Below are positions 26,001-35,361 of a stretch of 64,000 bases of DNA, piece after piece. The position numbers and the translations under genes were made by a program. This DNA comes from Hydrogenovibrio sp. SC-1 (lineage in GTDB: Bacteria > Pseudomonadota > Gammaproteobacteria > Thiomicrospirales > Thiomicrospiraceae): contig NZ_PKGB01000001.1 in assembly GCF_002848135.1 (NCBI RefSeq), forward strand, positions 186,001-250,000, given 5' to 3'. Under the pieces are notes generated by a model, which was given only the letters and a program-made list of their open reading frames with translations, made no database searches and had not been told where the DNA came from. The stretch's first letter is position 1. Every line of letters begins with the position of its first letter.

Positions 26001-28079
26001 ATGAAAAACATCAAACGACTTTTTTGTGGCTGTGTATTGTGGCTGGGTTTATTGGGACAGGCATCCTTTGTGATGGCCGCACCTTCGTCATCGGCTGGGG
26101 CCGTAACACTGAAGCAAAACTTCCAACAAGCTGAAATCGAGACCGTGATTGAAGCAATTGCCAAGCTCACCGGGCGTAATTTTATTATTGACCCACGAGT
26201 AAAAGGCAAGGTGACTTTGATTGCGCCTGGAACGATGCATCCAGATGATTTGTATGAAACATTATTGGCGATTTTACGGGTTCATGGTTTTGTCGCGATA
26301 CAAGGCAAAACAGCGATTCAAATTGTGCCCGCTAATTTGGCACGTGATCAGGTTCCATATGAAAACCGCAATGCGGAAGAGAGTGATTGGGTCACCGAAG
26401 TGATACCCGTGCATAAAGTGGATGCCACAAAGTTAGTCGCTGTGTTGCGCCCATTGGTGGCTCGAGAGGGGCATTTGGTGGCGTTATCAGATAGTAATCG
26501 CCTAATAGTAACGGACAGTGTCATTAATATTGAGCGCATTAAAGCGATTTTGAAGCGAGTGGATATTGATGAAAGCGAAGGGTTTGAAGTGGTTGCGTTG
26601 AATCATGCTTCCGCCAGTGAACTAGTTCAGGTGGTGAAAAAAATGCTGCCTAAGATTGATAGTTCACAACTGACGATTTCATTTGATGAGCGAACCAATC
26701 GCATCATCCTCTCTGGTGTGAAAGAAAAACGACGAGAGGTGCGCACCTTGATTGCCGATTTAGATGTGTCAGTACCGTCGGAAGGACGGGTGCAAGTGGT
26801 CTATTTGCATTATGCTAAGGCCAAAGATATAGTACCCGTCTTACAAAAAATGGCAGTCAATCGTTCGTTATTAAATAGTGCTACAGCAGAAAAAGCTGCT
26901 GCTGGTGCTGGAGCGGCTGAGGTATCGAAAACAGATTCGTCCAATACGGCGACACAGGTCAATCAGTTGGATGATAAAACGATTAAATCTCGCATTAGTA
27001 TTGAAGCGGAAGAGCGGGTTAATGCCGTTGTGATAAGTGCGCCGCCAGCGGTAGTGATGGCGTTAAAACAAGTGATTAAACAGTTGGATATTCGACGAGC
27101 ACAGGTGTTGATTGAGGCAATCGTAGTCGAAATTACCGAAACCAAGCAAGCTGAACTCGGCATTGAATGGGGGGCTGCGGGTCCAAATGGGGTTGGCTTA
27201 ATTGATTTTTCCGGTACTTTACCGGCTTTGTTGGGTAATATCGGCAATCCTCTGGCGCAAGCATCTGCATTACAACGTGGTTCCAATATGATTGCAGGAG
27301 AAATCGGTGCTAATGGTCGAGGCTGGGGCGCATTGCTTCGCGCATTGGATAGTGATACCGGTGCTAATATTTTATCAACCCCAACCTTATTAACATTGGA
27401 TAACGAAGAAGCCGAAATTGTCGTGGGTAAAGAAGTGCCTTTTCAGACGGGGTCTTATACCTCATCTGGAACGGCAGGAACGGCAGGTGTCCCCACGAAT
27501 CCATTCAATACTGTTGAACGTAAGAATGTAGGCTTGAGCTTAAAAGTAAAGCCGCAGATAAATGAAGGCAATGAGGTGTTTTTAGAACTTGACCAAGAAC
27601 TTTCCGATGTACTACCTAGAGGTGATGCGGTTGATATCCAAACCTCTAAACGTCAAATCAAAACCAGTGTCATAGTGGGTGACGGCGATATTATTGTCTT
27701 GGGCGGTCTATTGACTGAAAGAGAAACCGAAGTGGAATCAAAAGTGCCGTTTTTGGGTGATATCCCCGGGTTAGGTGCCTTGTTTCGCTCCACTAGCAGT
27801 CAACGTGAAAAAGTTAATTTAATGGTGTTTTTACGGCCAGTGATTGTGCGCAATAGTGAAATGAGTAGTTACTATAGCCGTCTGAAGTACTCCAGTATGC
27901 AAAAAGCACAAGCGGAAGTCTTGAAAACCGATAAGAGTTTATTGGAAGGGTTACGTCCCAAAATGCGTACCGAACAAGAATGGCATGATTCAGCGCCGGT
28001 TCGCCCAGAACCCCCTGTGGAGCCAAAGGTTGAAAACTCTTCCGTTCCGTCTAACTTAAAGGCGTTTGAAGATCTATGA
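26001..28079 (+). CDS. gspD: Type II secretion secretin GspD
   Basis: A 692-residue secretin with a signal peptide ending at FVMAA. VTLKQNFQQAEIETVIEAIA starts the N0 domain; RLIVTDS and the repeated VVKKMLPKI and YAKAKDIVPVL segments are the N1-N3 domains. The secretin core includes VLIEAIVVEIT, TPTLLTLDNEEAEIVVG and VPFLGDIPGLGALFR. It forms the outer-membrane channel for folded proteins. No separate pilotin gene (gspS) is seen; the C-terminus ends in a short hydrophilic tail. It overlaps gspE by four bases. Confidence 0.96.
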   Translation: MKNIKRLFCGCVLWLGLLGQASFVMAAPSSSAGAVTLKQNFQQAEIETVIEAIAKLTGRNFIIDPRVKGKVTLIAPGTMHPDDLYETLLAILRVHGFVAIQGKTAIQIVPANLARDQVPYENRNAEESDWVTEVIPVHKVDATKLVAVLRPLVAREGHLVALSDSNRLIVTDSVINIERIKAILKRVDIDESEGFEVVALNHASASELVQVVKKMLPKIDSSQLTISFDERTNRIILSGVKEKRREVRTLIADLDVSVPSEGRVQVVYLHYAKAKDIVPVLQKMAVNRSLLNSATAEKAAAGAGAAEVSKTDSSNTATQVNQLDDKTIKSRISIEAEERVNAVVISAPPAVVMALKQVIKQLDIRRAQVLIEAIVVEITETKQAELGIEWGAAGPNGVGLIDFSGTLPALLGNIGNPLAQASALQRGSNMIAGEIGANGRGWGALLRALDSDTGANILSTPTLLTLDNEEAEIVVGKEVPFQTGSYTSSGTAGTAGVPTNPFNTVERKNVGLSLKVKPQINEGNEVFLELDQELSDVLPRGDAVDIQTSKRQIKTSVIVGDGDIIVLGGLLTERETEVESKVPFLGDIPGLGALFRSTSSQREKVNLMVFLRPVIVRNSEMSSYYSRLKYSSMQKAQAEVLKTDKSLLEGLRPKMRTEQEWHDSAPVRPEPPVEPKVENSSVPSNLKAFEDL

Positions 28080-29533
28080 GTGGTGCCTTGCCATTCTCAT
28101 TTGCCAGTCAACAAGGGGTGCTCTCTACGATGCACCCTGATCTCGGCCGAGTGGTTTATTGCTTGCCTTCAACCCCGCCTTCGGTACTGATGGAAGTACA
28201 ACGTCATTTAAATGAATCGCCGTTAACACTCAAAACCTTGTCGCCAGAGGAATTTGAGAAGCAGTTACAAACCCAATATGCCAATCAAACGTCTGATTCA
28301 ATGGAAGCCATGGATGATCTAGAGGTCGCAGACCTGGACCAAGCCATGGCCGAAGTCGCAACTTCAGAAGATTTATTGAATAGCAATGATGACGCACCTA
28401 TGATCAAATTACTGAATGCGATTTTGGCAGAAGCCATTCGTAAGAACGCGTCGGATATTCACATTGAACCCTTTGAAACCCAATTACGGGTGCGATTTCG
28501 AATTGATGGACAACTCAAGGTCGTATTAACGCCGAAAGTGCAATTTGCCAATATGTTGGTGTCGCGCATTAAGGTCATGGCTAAATTGGATATTGCCGAA
28601 AAACGCTTGCCGCAGGATGGACGCATTGCCATAAAATTGGGTGGGCGAGCGGTTGATTTACGGGTCTCTACCATCCCATCCAGTTTTGGTGAGCGTGTCG
28701 TAATGCGTTTGTTGGATAAAAGTGCCGGGCGTTTGGATTTGAGCGATTTAGGGATGCCGGCTTCCCAATTGCCATTAATGAAAAAACTATTGCAAAAACC
28801 GCATGGTATTTTCTTGGTGACAGGGCCGACCGGCTCAGGAAAAACCACCACCCTCTATGCGGCCTTATCGCGATTGAATGATAATCAACGCAATATTATG
28901 ACCGTTGAAGATCCGGTGGAATACAATCTGGAAGGAATCAATCAAACTCAGGTGAACTCGAAAGCGGAAATGACTTTTGCTAAGGGTTTAAGAGCGATTT
29001 TGCGACAAGATCCCGACGTGGTGATGATTGGGGAAATTCGAGATTACGAAACAGCAGAGATTGCGGTTCAGGCTTCTTTAACTGGGCATTTGGTGTTGTC
29101 AACTTTACATACCAATACCGCAGTCGGTGCGATTTCACGATTAAAAGATATGGGAATAGAACCCTTTTTATTGTCATCCAGTTTAATTGGGGTGATGGCG
29201 CAACGATTGGTGCGACGTATTTGTCCAGATTGTGCTGAATCGCGACCGGCCGATGCGACAGAGTGTGAATTGTTGGGTGTTGAGTCGGCAGATATTTTAC
29301 ATCCGGTCGGCTGTGAGAGTTGCTCTTTTACGGGCTATCAAGGGCGAGTGGGGATTTATGAGTTGGTCGAAATCGATAATCAAGTCCGGCAAATGATTCA
29401 CTCTGGCGACTCGGATCAAGCCATTGCCGATTATGTACATCAATCAACGCCATCCATTCACCAAAGCGCCATGCAACTGGTTCTGGATCAGCAAACGTCA
29501 CTTGAAGAAGTGTTGCGTGTGGTGCAGAAATAA
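28076..29533 (+). CDS. gspE: Type II secretion ATPase GspE
   Basis: A 485-residue cytoplasmic ATPase. The Walker A loop GPTGSGKTTTLYA is at about residue 257, the aspartate box near EDPVEYNLEG, Walker B at DPDVVMIGEIRD, and the histidine box at TGHLVLSTLHTN. A CPDC and CESC pair near residues 383-420 forms the zinc-binding tetracysteine motif. It drives pseudopilus assembly through GspL and GspF. The N-terminal domain is short compared with MshE, lacking the c-di-GMP-binding MshEN repeat. Confidence 0.96.
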   Translation: MSGALPFSFASQQGVLSTMHPDLGRVVYCLPSTPPSVLMEVQRHLNESPLTLKTLSPEEFEKQLQTQYANQTSDSMEAMDDLEVADLDQAMAEVATSEDLLNSNDDAPMIKLLNAILAEAIRKNASDIHIEPFETQLRVRFRIDGQLKVVLTPKVQFANMLVSRIKVMAKLDIAEKRLPQDGRIAIKLGGRAVDLRVSTIPSSFGERVVMRLLDKSAGRLDLSDLGMPASQLPLMKKLLQKPHGIFLVTGPTGSGKTTTLYAALSRLNDNQRNIMTVEDPVEYNLEGINQTQVNSKAEMTFAKGLRAILRQDPDVVMIGEIRDYETAEIAVQASLTGHLVLSTLHTNTAVGAISRLKDMGIEPFLLSSSLIGVMAQRLVRRICPDCAESRPADATECELLGVESADILHPVGCESCSFTGYQGRVGIYELVEIDNQVRQMIHSGDSDQAIADYVHQSTPSIHQSAMQLVLDQQTSLEEVLRVVQK

Positions 29534-29545
29534 GGATGAGCTGGC

Positions 29546-30760
29546 ATGCCGAGTTTTGAATATCAAGCGCTGACCGCCCAAGGCAAAACCCAGAAAGGCA
29601 CTCAAGAAGGCGAGTCAGCACGTCAGGTGCGTCAGCAGTTGCGAGATAAAGGGCTAATCCCATTGGACGTCAGTCCAGTGGCGGGTAAGCGTAAGCGGTT
29701 ATCGAGTCAGAGTTTATTTGCGACGAAAGTGCCCATTGCCGATTTATCGTTAATGACTCGACAACTCTATACCTTGTTGGGCGCAGGCATGCCTTTGGCT
29801 GATGCCCTCAGATCGGTCGCCAATCAAGCAGACAATAAACTGCTGAAACGGTTTACCACTGGGGTGTATGAAAAGGTGGCAGAAGGTCATGCTTACGCAC
29901 AGGCCTTAATGCAGTCTGGTTTTAAACTACCAAATGATTATATTGCGACTATTCGAGCTGGTGAAGAAAGTGGGCATTTAACCGAAGTGTTATCGCGCAT
30001 GGCCGAGTCGATTGAAAAACAAGAAAAAATTCGTAAGAAAATGCGTTCGGCATTAATTTATCCGGTGCTGATGATTGTGATGGCAGTGGCTATTATTTTG
30101 TTTTTAATGACTTTTGTGGTGCCAAAAGTGGTGTCAGTATTTGATAATATGGATCAGGAATTACCGCCACTGACCCAAGGCCTATTAAATAGCAGTGATT
30201 TTTTAGATCAGCATTGGTTGGCACTCTTGTTGGGGATGTTTTCGATAGGTGTGGTTTATAAGGCTTTTATGCGCCATGAACGTTGGCGGTTTCGACGAGA
30301 CCAGGCCTGGTTGGCTTTTCCTGCATTGCGAAAGTTTTTAATTTATTCATCGGCGGCGCGTTGGGCGAGAACCTTGGGCGTATTGCATGCCAGTGGCGTG
30401 TCGATTACGGAGGCGCTAAAAATTTCAGCGGAGGTGATGAATCTGTTGCCTTTAAAACGTAAGGTATTGCAAATGGGCAATGAAGTTCGAGAGGGCCAAA
30501 AGTTGCACGCCAGCATGCGTAAAGCGGGGTTTTTCCCGCCGTTATTATTGAATTTAGTGGAAACTGGCGAAGGCAATGGTCAAATTGATACCATGCTATT
30601 AAAAGGTGCCGAACACTATGAAGAAGAGGTAGAATCGGCAGCAGCGACTTTGGTGAGTCTGCTCGAACCCTTAATGATCGTGGTGATGGGGGGCGTGGTG
30701 CTAACCATTGTATTGGCGATTATGCTGCCGATTTTCCAAATGAATTCAATGGTTGGTTAA
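29546..30760 (+). CDS. gspF: Type II secretion inner-membrane protein GspF
   Basis: A 404-residue protein with two homologous T2SSF domains and three membrane helices (about residues 167-190, 220-240 and 370-395). PSFEYQALTAQGKTQKGTQE is the usual GspF start, and RQLYTLLGAGMPLADAL and ARTLGVLHASGVSITEAL open the two domains. It is the platform protein that works with GspE. It contains an exact CCAGGCCTGG at 30301. A 67-bp gap with a small inverted repeat (CCATT/AATGG at about 30794) separates it from gspG. Confidence 0.95.
   Translation: MPSFEYQALTAQGKTQKGTQEGESARQVRQQLRDKGLIPLDVSPVAGKRKRLSSQSLFATKVPIADLSLMTRQLYTLLGAGMPLADALRSVANQADNKLLKRFTTGVYEKVAEGHAYAQALMQSGFKLPNDYIATIRAGEESGHLTEVLSRMAESIEKQEKIRKKMRSALIYPVLMIVMAVAIILFLMTFVVPKVVSVFDNMDQELPPLTQGLLNSSDFLDQHWLALLLGMFSIGVVYKAFMRHERWRFRRDQAWLAFPALRKFLIYSSAARWARTLGVLHASGVSITEALKISAEVMNLLPLKRKVLQMGNEVREGQKLHASMRKAGFFPPLLLNLVETGEGNGQIDTMLLKGAEHYEEEVESAAATLVSLLEPLMIVVMGGVVLTIVLAIMLPIFQMNSMVG
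30301..30310. repeat. CCAGGCCTGG palindrome, copy in gspF
   Basis: Exact copy with flanks extending the symmetry to ACCAGGCCTGGT. Encodes D-Q-A-W in this frame. Confidence 0.85.
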
Positions 30761-30827
30761 AGCTTTGATTAAGCCAAACTGATCTAAAATAACCCATTTA
30801 AAATGGCCTAAAAAGAGTACAAAAGAG

Positions 30828-31337
30828 ATGAAAGACATGATTGTAATGGATCAGACAACTAATTCCATATCAAATTCTATAGCTAACCACCAGCCAAAAG
30901 TAGATGCCCAGTCTTTGGCACGCTACCGTCAGCAAGGGTTTACTTTGATTGAGCTGATGGTCGTTGTGGTGATTTTAGCCATTTTGGCCGCTATTGCTGT
31001 CCCGCAATTTATGGATCGTCCAGATGAAGCACGGCTTGTGAAAGCCAAACAGGATATTGCCTCTATGAGTTCGGCTCTGCAACTTTACAAGCTTGACAAC
31101 TACCGCTACCCAACGACTGAACAGGGTTTAGAAGCCTTGGTATCACAGCCTACATCGGAACCGGAAGCACCCAATTGGAAACCCTATATGCAACAATTGC
31201 CCAAAGATCCTTGGGGACGCGATTATTTATATTTAAGTCCAGGACAAAATGGCGACTTTGATTTATATACATTGGGTGCCGACGGTGAAGAAGGTGGTGA
31301 AGGTGTGAATGCTACCCTAGGCAATTGGACGGAGTAA
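30828..31337 (+). CDS. gspG: Major pseudopilin GspG
   Basis: The 169-residue frame contains the prepilin cleavage site QQG/FTLIELM at residues 35-44, a long hydrophobic helix and the C-terminal GADGEEGGEG loop that binds calcium in GspG. From ATG 30828 the leader before the cleavage site is 37 residues, far longer than the usual 6-10. ATG 30837 and 30846 would shorten it to 34 or 31. GspG forms the shaft of the pseudopilus and needs the prepilin peptidase GspO/PilD, which is not in the window. Confidence 0.94.
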   Translation: MKDMIVMDQTTNSISNSIANHQPKVDAQSLARYRQQGFTLIELMVVVVILAILAAIAVPQFMDRPDEARLVKAKQDIASMSSALQLYKLDNYRYPTTEQGLEALVSQPTSEPEAPNWKPYMQQLPKDPWGRDYLYLSPGQNGDFDLYTLGADGEEGGEGVNATLGNWTE

Positions 31338-31832
31338 TTGAGCACAATCTGCCGGCAAAGAGGCTTTACGCTGATTGAATTGATGGTGGTGGTGGTGATT
31401 TTGGCAGTGGTATTATCTGCCGCCACTTTAGCCTTAACCCCCAGTGAATCTGCTCGACTCAATCAGCAAAGTTTGCAATTAAAAGGCGCTTTGCAGCAAA
31501 CCTGTGATCAAGCCGTTTTCCATCAAAAAATTCATGCGCTGTTGGTGGATAAAAAAGGGATGACGATGCGGGTTCTGAGCCGAAATCAATGGCAAACCGT
31601 GGATGCGATGGATGATGTGCCTTGGGTTGATGGTGTGACGGTGACATGGGAGTCACAACCGGAAGTGCAGACCCGTTTTGGTTTGCCTGGCGACGGTTGG
31701 TTGTGTTGGCCAACCGGTGAAATTCTACCAGGCCTGGTTAAAATTCGGATGGATCAGCTTAGCAAACAGTTGAGCTGGACGCCGTTAATGAAATTCAAGG
31801 CTTTGCAAGGTCGGAGCAATGACACGGAGTAA
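31338..31832 (+). CDS. gspH: Minor pseudopilin GspH
   Basis: A 164-residue pseudopilin starting at TTG 31338 directly after the gspG stop; the only GGAG lies very close, so initiation may depend on coupling. The leader is short (RQRG/FTLIELMVVVV) and the helix sequence is nearly the same as that of GspG, a likely sign of shared ancestry or local conversion. GspH is a minor component near the pseudopilus tip. A CCAGGCCTGG lies at 31728. Confidence 0.88.
   Translation: MSTICRQRGFTLIELMVVVVILAVVLSAATLALTPSESARLNQQSLQLKGALQQTCDQAVFHQKIHALLVDKKGMTMRVLSRNQWQTVDAMDDVPWVDGVTVTWESQPEVQTRFGLPGDGWLCWPTGEILPGLVKIRMDQLSKQLSWTPLMKFKALQGRSNDTE
31728..31737. repeat. CCAGGCCTGG palindrome, copy in gspH
   Basis: Exact copy with ACCAGGCCTGGT flanks; encodes P-G-L-V. 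Confidence 0.85.
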
Positions 31833-32193
31833 ACACCGTCGCAATCAAGGATTTACCTTGATTGAGGTAATGGTGGCTTTGGTCATCGTTGCGGTCACTT
31901 TGTCGGCACTTAGTATGGCATTGAGTCAAACGGTGTTTCAGCAAGGGTCAATGCAAAATCGGGTATTGGCTACTTGGGTTGCGCAAAACCAAATGATTGC
32001 GCTACAGCAGGCTCAACAAAATGGTCAGCGTTTAGAAAAAAAGCAAACCGTGCAGATGGCCAACGCCGACTGGATCGTTGAATTGAAGCTAGAACCGACG
32101 TTGATTCCCGGTATTCAAAAAGCCAGTTTGAGTGTGACTTTGGAGGGTGAGTCTCATCCCAGTGCCAATTTGGTGTCGGTGGTGGGACAATGA
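31819..32193 (+). CDS. gspI: Minor pseudopilin GspI
   Basis: A 124-residue pseudopilin overlapping gspH by 14 bp, with GGAG just upstream. The leader is basic and ends RRNQG/FTLIEVMVALVIVAV; the Glu at +5 is present. The TWVAQNQMIALQQ segment after the helix is typical of GspI. With GspJ and GspK it forms the tip complex. Confidence 0.9.
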   Translation: MTRSKHRRNQGFTLIEVMVALVIVAVTLSALSMALSQTVFQQGSMQNRVLATWVAQNQMIALQQAQQNGQRLEKKQTVQMANADWIVELKLEPTLIPGIQKASLSVTLEGESHPSANLVSVVGQ

Positions 32194-32810
32194 AGCCGTT
32201 GGTCTCTTATCGGCATCATCAAGCCGGTTTTACGTTGATTGAATTATTGGTGGCAATGGCGATTTCTGCGATCCTAGCCATTTTGTCTTATCAAGCGGTC
32301 AATGAAGTGACGCAAGTCAAGAGTCGGTTGGAAGCCAATAATGAACGATTTAGCGCTCTGCAGCGTGCCTTGTGGTGGATGGAGCAGGACTTTTCACAGA
32401 TGACGCCCCGACCCGTACTGGATAGTTTGGGATCGGTGTTGCCCAGTTATCAAATGCAAGGTCAACAGGTATCTTTGACGCGGATTGCCACCTATCCGTC
32501 GCCTTATGGCGAAAGTGGTCTGGTGCGAGTGGGGTATCGGCTAGAGGGTGAGGTGTTATACCGACGCGTGTGGCCAGTGTTAGATCGCGCGCCGGATACC
32601 CAAGTTCAGCAGTGGGAATTACTGGATGGGGTTAAGTCTTTCCGAATTCGTCAAATGGATGAAAAGCGGCAATGGCAATCTTATTGGCCGCCGCTTAGAC
32701 AGGAAACAGACGGACAGCCTCCGCCAAAATTACCAGGCCTGGTCGAAATTGTGTTGGAATATGAAGGTGTGGGACAGGTGCGCCGCTTAATTCGTGGAGC
32801 AGACAGTTAA
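32190..32810 (+). CDS. gspJ: Minor pseudopilin GspJ
   Basis: A 206-residue pseudopilin overlapping gspI by four bases. Leader HHQAG/FTLIELLVAMAIS, then ERFSALQRALWWMEQDFSQM, a characteristic GspJ segment. The VRVGYRLEGEVLYRRVWPVLD part forms the globular domain. It joins GspI and GspK at the tip. An exact CCAGGCCTGG lies at 32733. Confidence 0.92.
   Translation: MKPLVSYRHHQAGFTLIELLVAMAISAILAILSYQAVNEVTQVKSRLEANNERFSALQRALWWMEQDFSQMTPRPVLDSLGSVLPSYQMQGQQVSLTRIATYPSPYGESGLVRVGYRLEGEVLYRRVWPVLDRAPDTQVQQWELLDGVKSFRIRQMDEKRQWQSYWPPLRQETDGQPPPKLPGLVEIVLEYEGVGQVRRLIRGADS
32733..32742. repeat. CCAGGCCTGG palindrome, copy in gspJ
   Basis: Exact copy with ACCAGGCCTGGT flanks; encodes P-G-L-V. Confidence 0.85.
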
Positions 32811-33781
32811 TGGCGGATGACAATCGCACCCAGAAACAAGCTGGCTTTGCACTGATTACGGTGTTATTGGTGGTGGCGATTGTTTCAATTATCGCCGCCC
32901 AATTAGTGTATCAGCAGGCGTTGGATATTCAGCGAGCTGAAACCCGATTGAACCAAGCTCAGTCTTTGGCGGTGGCTAATGGCTTGGAAGCGTGGGTAAA
33001 AAAAGGCTTAAAGCTGGATGCCAGCTTAAATAAAATTGATCATTTGGGCGAGCAATGGGCGCAACCGATGATGCCCATTCCATTTGCTGGTGGTCAAGTT
33101 GCCGGGCGGTTAGAAGATTTGCAAGGTCGGTTTAATGTCAATAACTTGGCGGAAACGGATGAGCAGAAGGCAAAACTCTGGCAACAAATTGCACAGCGGT
33201 TATTGCGAAATGCTCAACTGCCAATTGAGTTGGCTGAGGTGTTAGCCGATTGGGTGGATGCTGATAATAATGCGCGATTGATGGGCGCCGAATCGGATTT
33301 TTATTTATTAAAGAATCCTGCTTATCGTGCCGGTAATCAGCCGTTGGCGCAGTTGGAAGAGTTGGCCTTATTAAAAGGCTTTACCCCTGCAATACGAAAA
33401 CAATTAGCGCCGGCATTATCGGCCTTGCCGAAAATAACGAAAATTAATATTAATACCGCGCCAAAACCCGTTTTATTGGCTTTGGCAGATTGGATGACGC
33501 CTGAAATTGCCCAGGCCTGGTTAGATAAACGCTTATTAAAGCCAGCAGACAAGGTGGACGCTTTTCGCAGTTTTTTGGCAGCAGAAGCTGGGTTTCAGCT
33601 TCAAGAAATAAAAACGGCTTTGCCCGATTCGATTATTTCGGTGGAAACAGAATTTTTTTTATTGGTCGGGCAATTTGATTATGGCTCCGTACAGCAACAA
33701 GTTGATGCATTATTACACAGAGAAAGTAGCAAAAAAGTGACCTTATGGCAAAGATGGTTTAGTCAGGTGAAAGATGAATAA
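32810..33781 (+). CDS. gspK: Minor pseudopilin GspK
   Basis: A 323-residue protein, long for a pseudopilin as is normal for GspK. Leader QKQAG/FALITVLLVVAIVS has Thr where other pseudopilins carry Glu at +5, the known GspK exception that suits a cap at the tip. DLQGRFNVNNLAE and LADWVDADN are conserved GspK segments. Start and upstream stop share a base. A CCAGGCCTGG lies at 33511. Confidence 0.94.
   Translation: MADDNRTQKQAGFALITVLLVVAIVSIIAAQLVYQQALDIQRAETRLNQAQSLAVANGLEAWVKKGLKLDASLNKIDHLGEQWAQPMMPIPFAGGQVAGRLEDLQGRFNVNNLAETDEQKAKLWQQIAQRLLRNAQLPIELAEVLADWVDADNNARLMGAESDFYLLKNPAYRAGNQPLAQLEELALLKGFTPAIRKQLAPALSALPKITKININTAPKPVLLALADWMTPEIAQAWLDKRLLKPADKVDAFRSFLAAEAGFQLQEIKTALPDSIISVETEFFLLVGQFDYGSVQQQVDALLHRESSKKVTLWQRWFSQVKDE
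33511..33520. repeat. CCAGGCCTGG palindrome, copy in gspK
   Basis: Exact copy; encodes A-Q-A-W, so in another frame than the copies in gspH and gspJ. Confidence 0.85.
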
Positions 33782-34868
33782 TCTCAAAGAATCCACACAA
33801 AGCGCGTTTTTTGATGTGAGCGGCCAATTGCATTTGCCTGCGGGCGCAGAAAATATGCAAATTGATGTGGTGTGGGTGCCGACTCAGCAAGTGCTATTGA
33901 CGGGTGTGGTGGTTCCTGGAAAGCGAAAGTCTGATTGGCTTCGCGCCTTACCCTATGCCTTGGAAGAGTCGATTAGTCAGCCTTTGGATGAGGTCTTTAT
34001 TGCCGTCCTAAATCGCGAGACGTCAGGCGAACAGCAAGGTTTAACCTCAGTGGCCGTGGTCGATCAACTGCTGATGAAAAACTGGATCGAGGCATTGCAA
34101 GCCGCCGGGCTCAGTAATGCACAGCTGGTAGCAGATTGTTTCCAGTGTGGTTGGGAAACTGAGTCTGGGATGAATCACCAAGACCAGCAGGCTTGTTATC
34201 TTGAGACTGAGTCGGGTTATTTAATTCGCACCGGACAATGGGGCGGAATGGCATTGCCAAAAAGCTGGGCATCCCTCCCTCAGTTTGAACCCTTAGTTGG
34301 TCAGCTAGGTGAACCACGTTCACTGAGTTTGACTGAGATAAAAGCGTTTGGTTTGAGGCAAGGTCGATTTCAACCCCAGTCACAAGTCAGTCGCCTAGGT
34401 CGTTATGGACGGAATCTGGGTATTTTATCGGTATTGGTATTGACGCTTTGGGTGGCGCAAAATTGGTTACTAGCCAGTCAATATGACACTGAGCGACAGC
34501 AGTTAGCATCTGCAACCGAGCAATTATTTAAACAAATGTTTCCGAATGTGACGCGTATTGTCAATATTAAGGCGCAAACACAAACCGCTCTAGCGCGTCA
34601 GCAACAGCCAACAGCATTGATAGGGCCAGCTGCTCTGGCGTTATTGATTGAATCTCCTTTTCAGCGGGCCAAGCAGGTAAAAATCGAACAGTTTAAATGG
34701 CAAAATAATCGGTTGCTATTACTGTTAAAGTCCCAAGACAGCAACGCCTTACAACAGCTTAAACAGCAGCTGATCAACCAATTACAAAATAAGGCGAAAG
34801 TGACGCTCAATATAAAAAAAATGCAACCCAACGATATCGCAGCGGAGATGGTGATTGATGTCTCTTAA
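33774..34868 (+). CDS. gspL: Type II secretion protein GspL
   Basis: A 364-residue bitopic protein. The N-terminal cytoplasmic part (RKSDWLRALPYALEESIS is typical) has the actin-like fold that recruits GspE; a membrane helix lies near residues 213-231 (LGILSVLVLTLWVAQNWLL), followed by a small periplasmic domain. It overlaps gspK by 8 bp and gspM by 11 bp. Confidence 0.88.
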   Translation: MNNLKESTQSAFFDVSGQLHLPAGAENMQIDVVWVPTQQVLLTGVVVPGKRKSDWLRALPYALEESISQPLDEVFIAVLNRETSGEQQGLTSVAVVDQLLMKNWIEALQAAGLSNAQLVADCFQCGWETESGMNHQDQQACYLETESGYLIRTGQWGGMALPKSWASLPQFEPLVGQLGEPRSLSLTEIKAFGLRQGRFQPQSQVSRLGRYGRNLGILSVLVLTLWVAQNWLLASQYDTERQQLASATEQLFKQMFPNVTRIVNIKAQTQTALARQQQPTALIGPAALALLIESPFQRAKQVKIEQFKWQNNRLLLLLKSQDSNALQQLKQQLINQLQNKAKVTLNIKKMQPNDIAAEMVIDVS

Positions 34869-35361
34869 TGAATTGAAATTGCAATGGCAGCAGCTTTGGC
34901 AGAGTCTAAGTGTTAAAGATCAACGCGCTTTAATGATGTTGGCCGTCGTCTTAGGCTTGGCATTGGTGTATTTGGCAGTTTGGTTGCCCAGTGAAAATGC
35001 GAAGCAACAATCACAACAACGATTACTGTCAGCACAAACGAAGTGGCAGTGGTTAAATGAACAGCTGCCAAAATTATCGGCTCCCGCACCGCAATTGCCC
35101 GTACAAAAAATACGTGAAGTGAATGGCTTGCTGCAGTATGTGCAAACCCAACTGCGCCAATTGAATTTATACCCACAGTTAGATCAGATGGAAACGCGAA
35201 ATCAAAAACTGGTGGTTTCCTTTAAAATGGTGGATGCCGCGCGGTTATTTCGTTGGCTGTCGCAACAGGAGCGCCAAGGGCTGGTGGCGACATCTGCCGA
35301 TATTCAACCGATTGAAACGGGTGTGGTGTCAGCGCAATTGATCTTTGAGGTGCCAAAATGA
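34858..35361 (+). CDS. gspM: Type II secretion protein GspM
   Basis: A 167-residue protein with LKLQWQQLWQSLSVKDQRAL, then a membrane helix near residues 24-42 (ALMMLAVVLGLALVYLAVW) and a periplasmic ferredoxin-like domain, as in GspM. ATG 34858 is preferred to TTG 34855. It pairs with GspL in the platform. Confidence 0.88.
   Translation: MSLNELKLQWQQLWQSLSVKDQRALMMLAVVLGLALVYLAVWLPSENAKQQSQQRLLSAQTKWQWLNEQLPKLSAPAPQLPVQKIREVNGLLQYVQTQLRQLNLYPQLDQMETRNQKLVVSFKMVDAARLFRWLSQQERQGLVATSADIQPIETGVVSAQLIFEVPK

Noticed and set aside
28459-28851. Antisense frame of 130 codons over gspE
   Set aside because: It mirrors a conserved coding gene and has no motif of its own; the same holds for the other long antisense frames in the gsp, ilv and msh regions.
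30790-30810. CCATT/AATGG inverted repeat between gspF and gspG as a terminator
   Set aside because: The stem is only five pairs with no T-run; at most a processing site.
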